Source: Rhodalgimonas zhirmunskyi (GTDB lineage: Bacteria > Pseudomonadota > Alphaproteobacteria > Rhodobacterales > Rhodobacteraceae). From it: DNA of 64,000 nt. The notes beneath the pieces were generated by a model. The model was not told the DNA's origin, made no database searches, and was given only the letters and a program-made list of their open reading frames with translations. The stretch spans positions 434,001 to 498,000 of the forward strand of contig JANFFA010000003.1 in NCBI GenBank assembly GCA_030848925.1, in the 5' to 3' direction. Made by a program: the position numbers and the translations under genes. Numbering within the stretch: position 1 is the first letter of the stretch; every line of letters begins with the position of its first letter. Positions 15,206 to 23,661 of this stretch are shown here, piece by piece.

Positions 15206-16732
15206 ATGACGCAGCAACAGCGATCTCAAACCCACGCCGCGCCTCGACTTTTGATCGAAGCGGCGGAAGCCTATCCCGCCTTCGAACAGCGCATGCTCGC
15301 CGCCAAGGACGAGGTGCTCATGGGCTTTCGCATCTTCGATCCCGATACGAAGCTGCGCTCGGACGAGGCGCGCAAGATCGGCGATTGCTGGGCCGATCTC
15401 CTGCGCCACACGCTCGAACGCGGGGTGCGCATCGACATCGCGCTTTGCGATTTCGACGCGGTCGCCGCCACCGACCTGCACGAATGCACATGGACGTCAG
15501 TGCGTAAACTTCAGGACCTGCGCGACAGCCTCTCGCCCGACGCCGCCCCGCTAACCATCCGCCCGCTGCTGCACCCCGCCGAACTGGGCCTATTGCCCAA
15601 GGCGCTGTTCTGGCCCGCGATCCGCTTTCGCCTCTGGCAGTTGCGCAACAAGGCACAGCCCGAGGCCGACATGAAGCACAGCCGCGTGCCCGGCCTGCGC
15701 GCCCTGCTGGACCGCGCCCGCGAATTGAACGGCCACCCGGCCACCCACCATCAGAAGCTCGCCGTGTTCGACCGCCGCTGGCTCTACCTCGGCGGGCTCG
15801 ATCTTGATGATCGCCGCTATGATGACAACACCCACGATCAACCCACACAGGAAACATGGCATGACGTGCAGGTGCTGCTGGACGATCCCGACCGCGCCGC
15901 CGCCGCCGCCACCCATCTCGAAACCTTCGCCGACATCTGCGCCCGCAAAGCCCCGCTGGAAAAGGCACCGGGCCTGTTGCGCTCGCTCTCGACACGCCGG
16001 CACCGGCCCAATCTCTGGTTCATGTCGCCCAAATCGCTCTGCTCCGAAATCGGCGTCGCCCACTTCAATCACATCGCCCACGCGGAACAGCTGATCTATC
16101 TCGAAACCCAGTATTTCCGCGCCAAGACCCTCGCCCGCGCGCTGGCCAACCGCGCCCGCGAACAGCCCGGCCTGCGCCTAATCCTGCTGCTGCCCGGCGC
16201 ACCCGACAGCGTCGCCTTCGAGCAGAACCCGGCGCTCGACGGGCGCTATGGCGATCATCTTCAAACCCGCTGCATCGACATCCTGCTCGACGCGTTCGGC
16301 GACCGCTGCCTGCTGGTCAGCCCGGCCCAACCCCGCCGCACCGACACGCAGGACGAGGGAAACGCGCGCAACTCCCTCGACGGCGCACCGATCATCTATG
16401 TCCATGCCAAGCTGTCGATCTTCGATGATACCGCCGCCATCGTCGGCTCGGCCAATCTCAATGGCCGCTCGCTCAACTGGGATACCGAGGTCGGCGTCGA
16501 CCTCACCGATCCCGGCCTGCCCGCCCGGTTCCGCGACCGGATGCACCGGCATTGGTGGCCCGACACCACGCCCCCCGCACTTGTCGACTTCCATGATGAC
16601 TGGCGCAGCCGCGTCTCCGACGACACCAAGCGCGCGCCCGAGGATCGCAAAGGCTTCCTCCTGCCCTACAATCACGACGCCGCCCGCGCCACGTCGCTGC
16701 CCCTGCCCGGCGCGCCCGAAGATATGGTCTGA
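15206..16732 (+). CDS. Phospholipase D-like / cardiolipin synthase-like protein
   Basis: 508 residues with two HKD catalytic motifs: H182-x-K184-x4-D (HHQKLAVFD) and H400-x-K402-x4-D (HAKLSIFD), each followed by the GG/GS-N segment (LGGLDLDD and GSANLNGRS). PLD-superfamily enzymes hydrolyse or transfer phosphodiesters, and membrane phospholipids are the usual substrate. No signal peptide or membrane helix is evident. It starts 60 bases after the stress kinase gene with a strong GGGGGAAGG site and might be read through from the ecfG operon, but no EcfG promoter of its own is visible. Exact substrate unknown. Confidence 0.86.
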   Translation: MTQQQRSQTHAAPRLLIEAAEAYPAFEQRMLAAKDEVLMGFRIFDPDTKLRSDEARKIGDCWADLLRHTLERGVRIDIALCDFDAVAATDLHECTWTSVRKLQDLRDSLSPDAAPLTIRPLLHPAELGLLPKALFWPAIRFRLWQLRNKAQPEADMKHSRVPGLRALLDRARELNGHPATHHQKLAVFDRRWLYLGGLDLDDRRYDDNTHDQPTQETWHDVQVLLDDPDRAAAAATHLETFADICARKAPLEKAPGLLRSLSTRRHRPNLWFMSPKSLCSEIGVAHFNHIAHAEQLIYLETQYFRAKTLARALANRAREQPGLRLILLLPGAPDSVAFEQNPALDGRYGDHLQTRCIDILLDAFGDRCLLVSPAQPRRTDTQDEGNARNSLDGAPIIYVHAKLSIFDDTAAIVGSANLNGRSLNWDTEVGVDLTDPGLPARFRDRMHRHWWPDTTPPALVDFHDDWRSRVSDDTKRAPEDRKGFLLPYNHDAARATSLPLPGAPEDMV

Positions 16733-16874
16733 AAGATCCGGTCTGACGCCACGTTCGCACTCCCCCCCGGCTTTGCCCCGACACCCCGGCTTGCACCTTT
16801 GCCCCGGCGCTGGCACCTTCCGCCCAAACGCGCAAACAGACCGCAAGCAGCGGGCAAACAGAAGGACCAGACAG

Positions 16875-18422
16875 ATGACCAACGGCGCCGATGCCCTCGC
16901 ACAGGTACTCGCCCAGAACGGGGTCGATACCTGTTTCGCCAATCCCGGCACGACCGAAATGCACATGGTGCAGGCCCTCACAGGCCGCCACGGCATCAAG
17001 AACCACCTCTGCCTGTTCGAAGGCGTCGCCAGCGGTGCCGCCGATGGCTATGCCCGCATGGCGCGGCGCCCGGCGGCGACCTTGCTGCACCTCGGGCCGG
17101 GCCTCGCCAATGCGCTGGCCAACCTGCACAATGCGCGCAAAGCGTCGACCCCGGTGCTCAACCTCGTGGGCGAACACGCACTCGATCACATCGCCCATAA
17201 CGCGCCGCTCACCTCCGATATCGCCACCCTCGCCGCCCCGATGAGCAAATCGGTCGTCACCCTGACCGAAACCAGCCAGATCGCGGCGCAAACCCGCCAG
17301 ATCCTGACCGACATGCAAACCGGCACCCCCGGCGTCGGCACCCTGATCGTGCCCAACGATGTCGCGTGGGGACAGGCCGCGCCCGGCAACGTCCCGCCGG
17401 TCGATCTGCCGCCCCTCGCCCTGCCCGATGACCGCACCGTTGAAGCCGCCGCCAAGGCGCTCAAATCCGATGGCGCGATGCTGATCCTCGGCCATCCGTT
17501 CATCACCGCCCGGATGCAGGAACTGGCCTACGCCATTTGCACCGCCACCGGCGCCACGCTTATGGGTGAGGCCGCCACAGCCCGCACTGCGCGCGGCGCG
17601 GGTCTGCCCAACCTGCCCCGCATCCCGTTCCAGATTGACGCAGCGCTAGCCCACCTCAAGGACGTGCGCCAAGCCGTACTTGCCGGGGCCAAGGCCCCCG
17701 TGGCCTTCTTCGCCTATCCCGAACGGCCCAGCGCCCTGCTGCCGCCCGCCTGCACCGAAACCACGCTCTGCACCGCCGACGACAATCTCGAAGGCGCACT
17801 CGAAGCCTTGGCCGAGGCCGTCGGCGCAAAGCCCGTCAAGGCTGACCCCGGTCAACTGCCCGCCGCCCCCGGCGAACAGGCAATCGATGCCGAAATCCTC
17901 GGCGCGGCAGTGGCCAATGCCCTGCCCGAAGGTGCCATCGTCATCGATGAATCCGTCACCAACGGCCTCTATCTCTATGCCAACGGCGGCACCTCGCCCG
18001 TGGCGCATGACTGGATCAACAACCGCGGCGGCTCGATCGGCTATTCCATGCCCGTCGCCATCGGCGCTGCTGTGGCTTGCCCCGACCGGCCCGTGATCGT
18101 CGTCACCGGCGATGGTTCGGCCAGCTACACACCGCAATCGCTCTGGACGATGGCGCGCTCCGGTCTCAACATCACCGTCGTCGTGCTGGCGAACCGGCGT
18201 TACAAGATCCTCGCCAACGAGATGTCGAAAATCGGCGCGGGCGAACCCGACGAAGGCTCCGATCCGCTGCTCAGCCTCGACCAGCCCCCGATTGACTGGT
18301 CAGCCCTGTCCAAAGGCTACGGTGTGCCCGCCACCCGCGTCGAAACCGGCGCTGCCCTGATGCAGCAGATCCGCCGCGCCGTGGCCGAACCCGGCCCCTC
18401 ACTGATCGAAGCGGTCATGTAA
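16875..18422 (+). CDS. TPP-dependent enzyme, acetolactate synthase-like
   Basis: 515 residues from ATG 16875 (GAAGGA 9 bases upstream). The three-domain thiamine diphosphate enzyme layout is clear: an N-terminal PYR domain with catalytic Glu49 (CLFEGVASGAADGYARM), a middle domain, and a C-terminal PP domain with GDGSASYTPQSLW...ANRRYKI, the metal/TPP-binding motif. The family covers acetolactate synthase large-subunit homologues and benzoylformate decarboxylase-like enzymes. No regulatory subunit gene follows, so it is unlikely to be the biosynthetic IlvB. A much longer in-frame extension upstream is an overlap with the PLD gene and is rejected. Substrate uncertain. Confidence 0.83.
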   Translation: MTNGADALAQVLAQNGVDTCFANPGTTEMHMVQALTGRHGIKNHLCLFEGVASGAADGYARMARRPAATLLHLGPGLANALANLHNARKASTPVLNLVGEHALDHIAHNAPLTSDIATLAAPMSKSVVTLTETSQIAAQTRQILTDMQTGTPGVGTLIVPNDVAWGQAAPGNVPPVDLPPLALPDDRTVEAAAKALKSDGAMLILGHPFITARMQELAYAICTATGATLMGEAATARTARGAGLPNLPRIPFQIDAALAHLKDVRQAVLAGAKAPVAFFAYPERPSALLPPACTETTLCTADDNLEGALEALAEAVGAKPVKADPGQLPAAPGEQAIDAEILGAAVANALPEGAIVIDESVTNGLYLYANGGTSPVAHDWINNRGGSIGYSMPVAIGAAVACPDRPVIVVTGDGSASYTPQSLWTMARSGLNITVVVLANRRYKILANEMSKIGAGEPDEGSDPLLSLDQPPIDWSALSKGYGVPATRVETGAALMQQIRRAVAEPGPSLIEAVM

Positions 18423-18429
18423 ATCAGCA

Positions 18430-18454
18430 GCGCCCCGCCAACACAGCGGGGCGC
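18430..18454. terminator. Hairpin between convergent TPP-enzyme and tadA genes
   Basis: Perfect 9-bp GC stem (18430-18438 with 18446-18454), 7-nt loop, in the 35-bp gap between convergent genes. No real U-tract on either strand, so termination efficiency is uncertain. Confidence 0.5.
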
Positions 18455-18457
18455 GCC

Positions 18458-18907
18458 TCACCTGCGGCCCGCGAAAAACGTCCTGAGCAGCGCCGCCGCC
18501 TCGCCCTCCGCGATGCCGTCATAAACCTCGGGCACATGATGGCACTGCGCGTGGCTGAACACCCGCGCCCCATGCGCCACGCCGCCGCTCTTGGGATCAT
18601 CCGCGCCGTAGTAAAGCCGCGCGATCCGCGCCGCCGAAATCGCCGTGGCACACATCGCGCAAGGCTCCAGCGTGACGTAAAGCGCATGTCCCGGAAGCCG
18701 CTCACTGCCAAGCGCCGCGCAGCGCGCCCGGATCACGAGGATCTCGGCATGCGCCGTCGGATCGCTCAACTCCCGCGTCCGGTTCCCGGCCTGCGCCACG
18801 ATCTCGCCCTCGGGCGACACCAGAACCGCGCCCACGGGCACTTCGCCCCGCTCCGCCGCCGCGCGCGCCTCGTCCAAGGCCACCTTCATGAACCCGTTGA
18901 ATTCCAT
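18458..18907 (-). CDS. tadA: tRNA adenosine(34) deaminase TadA
   Basis: 149 residues beginning MEFNGFMKVALDEA, typical of TadA. The zinc site is complete: His53-Ala-Glu55 (TAHAEILVIR) and PCAMC with Cys83 and Cys86. It converts A34 to inosine in tRNA-Arg(ACG), an essential step. An upstream in-frame ATG at 19000 has a better ribosome site (AAGGGAG) but would add 31 residues not expected in TadA, so the start is uncertain. It is divergent from the pseudouridine synthase gene and convergent with the TPP enzyme. Confidence 0.9.
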   Translation of the reverse strand: MEFNGFMKVALDEARAAAERGEVPVGAVLVSPEGEIVAQAGNRTRELSDPTAHAEILVIRARCAALGSERLPGHALYVTLEPCAMCATAISAARIARLYYGADDPKSGGVAHGARVFSHAQCHHVPEVYDGIAEGEAAALLRTFFAGRR

Positions 18908-19042
18908 GCCTTCCGAATAGGCGCTCGCCCCAACCTTGTCACGCCCAACGCCGCCGCGCCCGGGTTTTCCGGCCGAAATCGTTGCACGCGCGGCGCTCAT
19001 ACTCCCTTCCGCCCTGCGCCCCGATCCGCTATTGCCCTTGCC

Positions 19043-20194
19043 ATGAACAAAACTCCCCCTCCCGGCGATCGCATCGCCAAGGTCATCGCCCGCGCAGGCC
19101 GCGCCTCCCGCCGCGAGGCCGAACGCCTGATCGCCGAAGGCCGCGTCGCCGTGAACGGCGAGGTGATCGACCGCGCCGCGCTCAACGTCACCGAAAGTGA
19201 CAAGATCACCGTCGACGACATCCCCCTTGATGCGCCCGAACCGCCGCGCCTCTGGCTCTATCACAAGCCCACCGGCCTCGTGACCACCAACCGCGATGAA
19301 CAGGGCCGCTCCACGATTTACGACGAACTGCCCGAAGACCTGCCGCGCGTGATGAGCGTCGGCCGCCTCGACATCAATTCCGAGGGGCTTTTGCTGCTCA
19401 CCAACGATGGCGGTGTCAAACGCAAACTCGAATTGCCGTCGACCGGCTGGCTTCGCCGCTACCGCGTCCGCATCAAGGGGCGTCCGCAAGACAAGGATTT
19501 CGAACCTCTGCGCAACGGAATCACCATTGAAGGCGAGCGGTTCCAGCCGATGATCGTCTCGCTCGACCGTCAGCAAGGCGCCAACGCATGGATCACCGTC
19601 GCCCTACGCGAAGGCAAGAACCGTGAAATCCGCCGCGCGATGGAGGCGCTTGATTTCTCCGTCAACCGCCTGATCCGCACCTCCTACGGCCCCTTCCAAC
19701 TGGGCAATCTCAAACCCGGAGAGGTGCAGGAAGTGCGCGGTCGCGTCCTGCGCGATCAACTCGGCCTCGAGGGCGGCGAGCCGCCCGAAGGCACCGCAAA
19801 ACCCAAGAAGCCAAGTGGCGTCAAACGCCGCCGCGCAGGCGGGTCCGATGATCCGAACACCACGCCCTCAGGCGGCGGCGCTAAACGCGGCAAATCAACC
19901 GGCCTGACCGGAAGCTCACGCGGAAATCCGGGCGACAAACCGTCCAAAGGCGCTCCACGCTCGAAATCCGCAAACCAGCCCGGCGCGAAACCCGACACGA
20001 GATTCGGCACCAAGTTCAGCTCGAAATCCAGCAGCAAACCCGGCAGCAAATCCGGCAGCAAACCAGACGCAAAATTCGGCACGAAATTCGCCAGCAAACC
20101 CGACTCAGACAAGCGCCCGCAAGGCCGGCCCGCGAAATCCGGCAAACCCGGGCAACCCGGGCAACCCGGGCAACCGCGTGATCGCCACAAATAA
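19043..20194 (+). CDS. rluB: RluB-family rRNA pseudouridine synthase with long basic tail
   Basis: 383 residues. An S4 RNA-binding domain (residues ~8-55) is followed by an RsuA/RluB catalytic domain with Asp110 in GRLDINSEGLLLLTNDG. It isomerises a uridine in 23S rRNA helix 89 in the RluB/E/F group. From about residue 250 the protein becomes a low-complexity tail rich in K, S, G and P, with repeated GSK/SKPG and FGTKF units and ending PGQPGQPGQPRDRHK. Such tails are seen in alphaproteobacterial RluB and probably bind RNA. The start follows the divergent tadA promoter region; no ribosome site stands out. Confidence 0.88.
   Translation: MNKTPPPGDRIAKVIARAGRASRREAERLIAEGRVAVNGEVIDRAALNVTESDKITVDDIPLDAPEPPRLWLYHKPTGLVTTNRDEQGRSTIYDELPEDLPRVMSVGRLDINSEGLLLLTNDGGVKRKLELPSTGWLRRYRVRIKGRPQDKDFEPLRNGITIEGERFQPMIVSLDRQQGANAWITVALREGKNREIRRAMEALDFSVNRLIRTSYGPFQLGNLKPGEVQEVRGRVLRDQLGLEGGEPPEGTAKPKKPSGVKRRRAGGSDDPNTTPSGGGAKRGKSTGLTGSSRGNPGDKPSKGAPRSKSANQPGAKPDTRFGTKFSSKSSSKPGSKSGSKPDAKFGTKFASKPDSDKRPQGRPAKSGKPGQPGQPGQPRDRHK
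20147..20173 (+). repeat. Three tandem CCCGGGCAA units in the rluB tail
   Basis: Three exact 9-bp direct repeats (20147-20155, 20156-20164, 20165-20173) encode PGQPGQPGQ. Such a run is prone to slippage by whole units, changing tail length without a frameshift. Confidence 0.85.
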
Positions 20195-20434
20195 CCCCTC
20201 CGGGCCGACCCCGGAACGCGCAACCGGCTACACCGGCAGCGCCCTCTGGCCCGGTTTCGCTCCGGTTTCGGCTCCGTTCCCGACCAACCGGCCTTTTAAG
20301 GCGGGCGCATCTCGCTTGCCTGCGGCGATACGCGAAATCTTCCCCCTTTCACTGCACCGCTGCATCCCCTACCTTTAGGCGGTATTGACAGGATTCCCGG
20401 CACAACACGGACGGGAACCATAACGGGGGACAAA

Positions 20435-20518
20435 ATGACCGAAACCGGCCTGCAGAAACTGGCCTTCGTTCTGCTGTTGATCCTGATTCTCTATGTCTCG
20501 ATCGCAGGGGGGGTCTGA
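20435..20518 (+). CDS. 27-residue membrane micropeptide at head of XpaC/TelA cluster
   Basis: A 28-codon reading frame starting MTETGLQKLA, then an uninterrupted hydrophobic stretch of about 15 residues (FVLLLILILYVSIAG) ending GGV. GGGGGA lies about 6 bases before the ATG, and its stop overlaps the ATG of the XpaC-like gene as ATGA, which strongly suggests real translation and coupling. It would be a single-pass inner-membrane peptide. Function unknown; by position it could be a small partner of the XpaC-like protein. Confidence 0.7.
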   Translation: MTETGLQKLAFVLLLILILYVSIAGGV

Positions 20519-21426
20519 TGGCGCAGCGGTTCGGCGGCAAATTCAGCCCTCAAGGCGAAAGCAAAGGCACCTCCACGCCCTCCACACCGCCCTCCGGTGC
20601 CTATCGCGATGCGCGGCGCACGCGGGCGGGCGGGCGCGTGAACCTGCTCTTTCTCGCACCGCTGCCCCTGATCTGGCAGGCCTTCGGCAATGGCCCACAG
20701 GCGCTGGCGCTGAACCTTGCGGCGCTCGCCGCACTGCTGCTCGCCGCGTGGCTCACCCGCGAGGGCCTGCTCGCGCAAGAGGCTTACGAAGCCCGCAAAG
20801 TTGCCCGCCGCCCCGCCATCCCGCGCAAGATGTTGGGCTCCGCGCTGACCGGCATCGGCCTCGCCGTGGCCAGCTTCGCCGCCAAGGGCACACTGGTCGA
20901 GCCGGTGATTTACGGACTCATCGGCGCCGCTCTGCATTTAGCCGCTTTCGGTGCCGACCCGATGAAGAACAAGGGCATGGAAGGCGTCGATGAATTCCAG
21001 ACCGATCGCGTCGCCCGCATGGTCGACAAGGCCGAGGAACACCTCGCCGCCATGTCCGACGCCATCAAGCGTGCCCATGACCGCGAGGCCGAGACCCGCC
21101 TCGCCCGGTTCCAGACCCACGTGCGCGACCTTCTGCGCACCGTCGAAAACGATCCGCGCGATCTGACGGCGGCGCGCAAATTCATGGGCATCTACCTGAT
21201 GGGCGCGCGTGACGCGACTGTGAAATTCGCCGACATCCAGTCCCGCAGCCCTGATGCACAGGCCCGCGCCGACTATTTTTCGCTGCTCGATGACCTCGAA
21301 GCCAGCTTCAAAGGCAAGACCAAAACCCTGCTGCTTGACGACCGCACCGATCTCACCGTCGAGATCGACGTGCTGCGCGACCGGCTCAAGCGCGAGGGCA
21401 TCCATCTGGCTGCCCCCGAACAATGA
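20518..21426 (+). CDS. XpaC-like (5-bromo-4-chloroindolyl phosphate hydrolysis) protein
   Basis: 302 residues. A polar, S/T/P-rich N-terminus is followed by hydrophobic segments (NLLFLAPLPLIWQAF, ALALNLAALAALLLAAW, MLGSALTGIGLAVASFAA and VIYGLIGAALHLAAFG), then a charged helical C-terminal half (VDKAEEHLAAMSDAIKRAHDREAE, likely coiled coil). This matches the XpaC family, named for a phenotype rather than a known reaction. XpaC and TelA genes are neighbours in many bacteria, as here, where TelA starts 37 bases later. Probably a membrane partner of TelA. Confidence 0.75.
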   Translation: MAQRFGGKFSPQGESKGTSTPSTPPSGAYRDARRTRAGGRVNLLFLAPLPLIWQAFGNGPQALALNLAALAALLLAAWLTREGLLAQEAYEARKVARRPAIPRKMLGSALTGIGLAVASFAAKGTLVEPVIYGLIGAALHLAAFGADPMKNKGMEGVDEFQTDRVARMVDKAEEHLAAMSDAIKRAHDREAETRLARFQTHVRDLLRTVENDPRDLTAARKFMGIYLMGARDATVKFADIQSRSPDAQARADYFSLLDDLEASFKGKTKTLLLDDRTDLTVEIDVLRDRLKREGIHLAAPEQ

Positions 21427-21463
21427 TCACAGACCAATGATCGCCTGAAAGAAGGACAATTCC

Positions 21464-22672
21464 ATGTCGACCCAGATCCAGAAAAAGGCCGCCGATACGC
21501 TCGCCCTCGTAGACGAGGTCAACGCCGTGATCCTGCCCGAACCCAAACCGGCAGAAGAAGTGGTAAGCCACGACGCCGCCGACCCGGCAACCACCAAGGA
21601 AATCGACGCCCGCATGGCCGAACTCGACATGGAAGACACCGGCTCCATCGTCAATTTTGGCTCCGCCGCACAGGCCGAGTTGCAGGAAATCAGCCAAGCC
21701 ATGCTGCAAGGCGTGCGCAACAAGGACGTCGGCCCGGCGGGCGATGGCCTGCGCTCGATCGTCACCACGATCCGCGGCTTTTCGGTCTCCGAACTCGACG
21801 TGCGTCGCAAACGTACATGGTGGGAAAAACTGCTCGGCCGTGCCGCCCCCTTCGCCAAGTTCACCGCCCGCTTCGAAGAGGTGCAGGGTCAGATCGACCG
21901 CGTCACCGAAAACCTCCTCAAGCATGAGCACACGCTGCTTAAGGATATCAAGTCGCTCGACATCCTCTATGACAAGACGTTGAAATTTTACGACGAACTG
22001 GCGCTCTACATCGCCGCGGGCGAAGAAAAGCTGCGCCTGCTCGACACGCAGGACATCCCTGCCAAAGAGGCCCAAGTGCAGGCCGCCCCCGAGGGCGATC
22101 AAGTGATGAAGGCGCAGGAACTGCGCGACCTGCGCGCCGCGCGTGATGACCTTGAACGCCGGGTGCATGACCTCAAGCTGACGCGCCAGGTGACGATGCA
22201 ATCGCTGCCCTCGATCCGCCTTGTGCAGGAAAACGACAAATCGCTGGTCACCAAGATCAACTCGACGCTGGTCAACACCGTGCCGCTCTGGGAAACCCAG
22301 TTGGCACAGGCGGTGACGATCCAGCGCTCCGCCGAAGCCGCCGCCGCCGTGCGCGACGCCAATGACCTCACCAACGAACTGCTGACCGCCAACGCCAAGA
22401 ACCTGCGCGACAGCAACAAGATCGTGCGCGAGGAAATGGAACGCGGCGTGTTCGATATCGAAGCCGTCAAAAAGGCAAACGAAGATCTGGTCGCCACCAT
22501 TCAGGAAAGCCTCCAGATCGCGGACGAGGGCAAGGCCCGCCGCGCCGCCGCCGAAGAAGAACTCAAGAAGATGGAGCACGAATTGCGCGACACCCTCGCC
22601 TCGGCCAAGGCGCGCAAGACCGGTCTCGGCGATACCGTCGCCACCTCCACCTCGGGCGCCACGGGCGCCTGA
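21464..22672 (+). CDS. TelA-like toxic anion resistance family protein
   Basis: 402 residues, soluble, rich in charged helices from end to end with several probable coiled coils. The TelA/KlaA family core is recognisable in IRGFSVSELDVRRKRTWWEKLLGRAAPF and the following VTENLLKHEHTLLKDIKSLD. Members were named for tellurite resistance, but their molecular role is unclear; comparative work links them to Ter-type stress systems. GAAAGAAGGA precedes the ATG. It lies between the XpaC-like and lipoprotein genes with short gaps, so all are probably one transcript. Confidence 0.86.
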   Translation: MSTQIQKKAADTLALVDEVNAVILPEPKPAEEVVSHDAADPATTKEIDARMAELDMEDTGSIVNFGSAAQAELQEISQAMLQGVRNKDVGPAGDGLRSIVTTIRGFSVSELDVRRKRTWWEKLLGRAAPFAKFTARFEEVQGQIDRVTENLLKHEHTLLKDIKSLDILYDKTLKFYDELALYIAAGEEKLRLLDTQDIPAKEAQVQAAPEGDQVMKAQELRDLRAARDDLERRVHDLKLTRQVTMQSLPSIRLVQENDKSLVTKINSTLVNTVPLWETQLAQAVTIQRSAEAAAAVRDANDLTNELLTANAKNLRDSNKIVREEMERGVFDIEAVKKANEDLVATIQESLQIADEGKARRAAAEEELKKMEHELRDTLASAKARKTGLGDTVATSTSGATGA

Positions 22673-22677
22673 GGGCG

Positions 22678-23643
22678 ATGCGGTTGGCAAGGTCTCTCCT
22701 GCCTCTGGCGCTGGCCCTCTCGGGGCTGGCGCTTTCGGGTTGTGAAACCACCGCACCCACGTTGAAACCACAGGTCCGCCCGGCGGGCCTTGCCAAACCC
22801 GCCGCACCCAAACCGGCCGCGCCCGTATCCCCTTCGGCACAAAGCCTCGCGCTGAAAAGCTATTACGCGCGGGTGCAGTCCGACCTTCTGACCCAAGGGC
22901 TGATGCGTACCGATGGCGGCGGGCCGGACACGCAATTCGGCCCCGATGACCTGTTGCGCGATTTCGAACGGATCGCCTTTTACGACGAACATGCGCGCGG
23001 CTCGCTGGGTCGCGCCGATGGCCGCGCGGGATACTTGCACCGCTGGCAAAGCCCGGTGCGCATGAAGCCCGAATTCGGCCCCTCTGTTTCCGACTCGGTG
23101 CGCGCCATGGATACCGCCACGATCACCGGCTATGCCGCCCGCCTGTCGCGCGTGACCCGCCATCCGATCGGCCTCACCCGCTCGGCCTCGGCCAATTTCC
23201 ACGTTCTGGTCATGGGGCAAGACGATACTGATTACCTGATCGCCCGCGTGAAACAGATCGCGCCCAATATCTCGCCCTCGGCGCTTTCAGTTTTCCGCAA
23301 CTTGCCCAAGTCAATCCACTGCCTCGTGCTGGCCTTCCCCGGCACCGATGACGACAACGAATACCAACTTGCCATTGCCATGATCCGGGCCGAGCATCCC
23401 GATCTTCTGCGCAAATCCTGCTATCACGAAGAACTGGCCCAAGGCCTCGGCCTTGCCAATGACAGCCCCCGCGCCCGGCCCTCGATCTTCAATGACGACG
23501 ACGAATTCGCCCTGCTCACCACGCATGACGAAATGCTCTTGCAGATGCTGTACGATCCGCGCCTTCGCCCCGGCATGTCGCTGGAACAGGCCCGCCCGAT
23601 CGCAAAACGCATCGCGATTGAGCTGACCGGACAAAATTTCTGA
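22678..23643 (+). CDS. DUF2927 lipoprotein
   Basis: 321 residues. A signal peptide ends in a lipobox (LALSGC, Cys22), then an A/P/K-rich linker, then a domain with CYHEELAQGLGLANDSPRARPSIFNDDDEFA, characteristic of DUF2927. The HEE-Q pattern resembles a worn zincin motif, so a metallopeptidase ancestry is possible but catalysis is not shown. It should be anchored to the periplasmic face of a membrane. It starts 5 bases after TelA, tying a periplasmic component to this otherwise inner-membrane and cytoplasmic cluster. Confidence 0.82.
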   Translation: MRLARSLLPLALALSGLALSGCETTAPTLKPQVRPAGLAKPAAPKPAAPVSPSAQSLALKSYYARVQSDLLTQGLMRTDGGGPDTQFGPDDLLRDFERIAFYDEHARGSLGRADGRAGYLHRWQSPVRMKPEFGPSVSDSVRAMDTATITGYAARLSRVTRHPIGLTRSASANFHVLVMGQDDTDYLIARVKQIAPNISPSALSVFRNLPKSIHCLVLAFPGTDDDNEYQLAIAMIRAEHPDLLRKSCYHEELAQGLGLANDSPRARPSIFNDDDEFALLTTHDEMLLQMLYDPRLRPGMSLEQARPIAKRIAIELTGQNF

Positions 23644-23661
23644 CCCAGAAGGAGATTTCAA

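Noticed and set aside
16248-16874. N-terminal extension of the TPP-enzyme frame reaching into the phospholipase D gene
   Set aside because: It would overlap the PLD gene by nearly 500 bases, encodes S/P/R-rich low-complexity sequence, and the ATG at 16875 has a ribosome site and the expected family start.
20412-20434. EcfG promoter before the XpaC/TelA cluster suggested by GGAAC at about 20414
   Set aside because: No CGTT or near match follows at 16-17 bp, so the cluster is not visibly EcfG-controlled.
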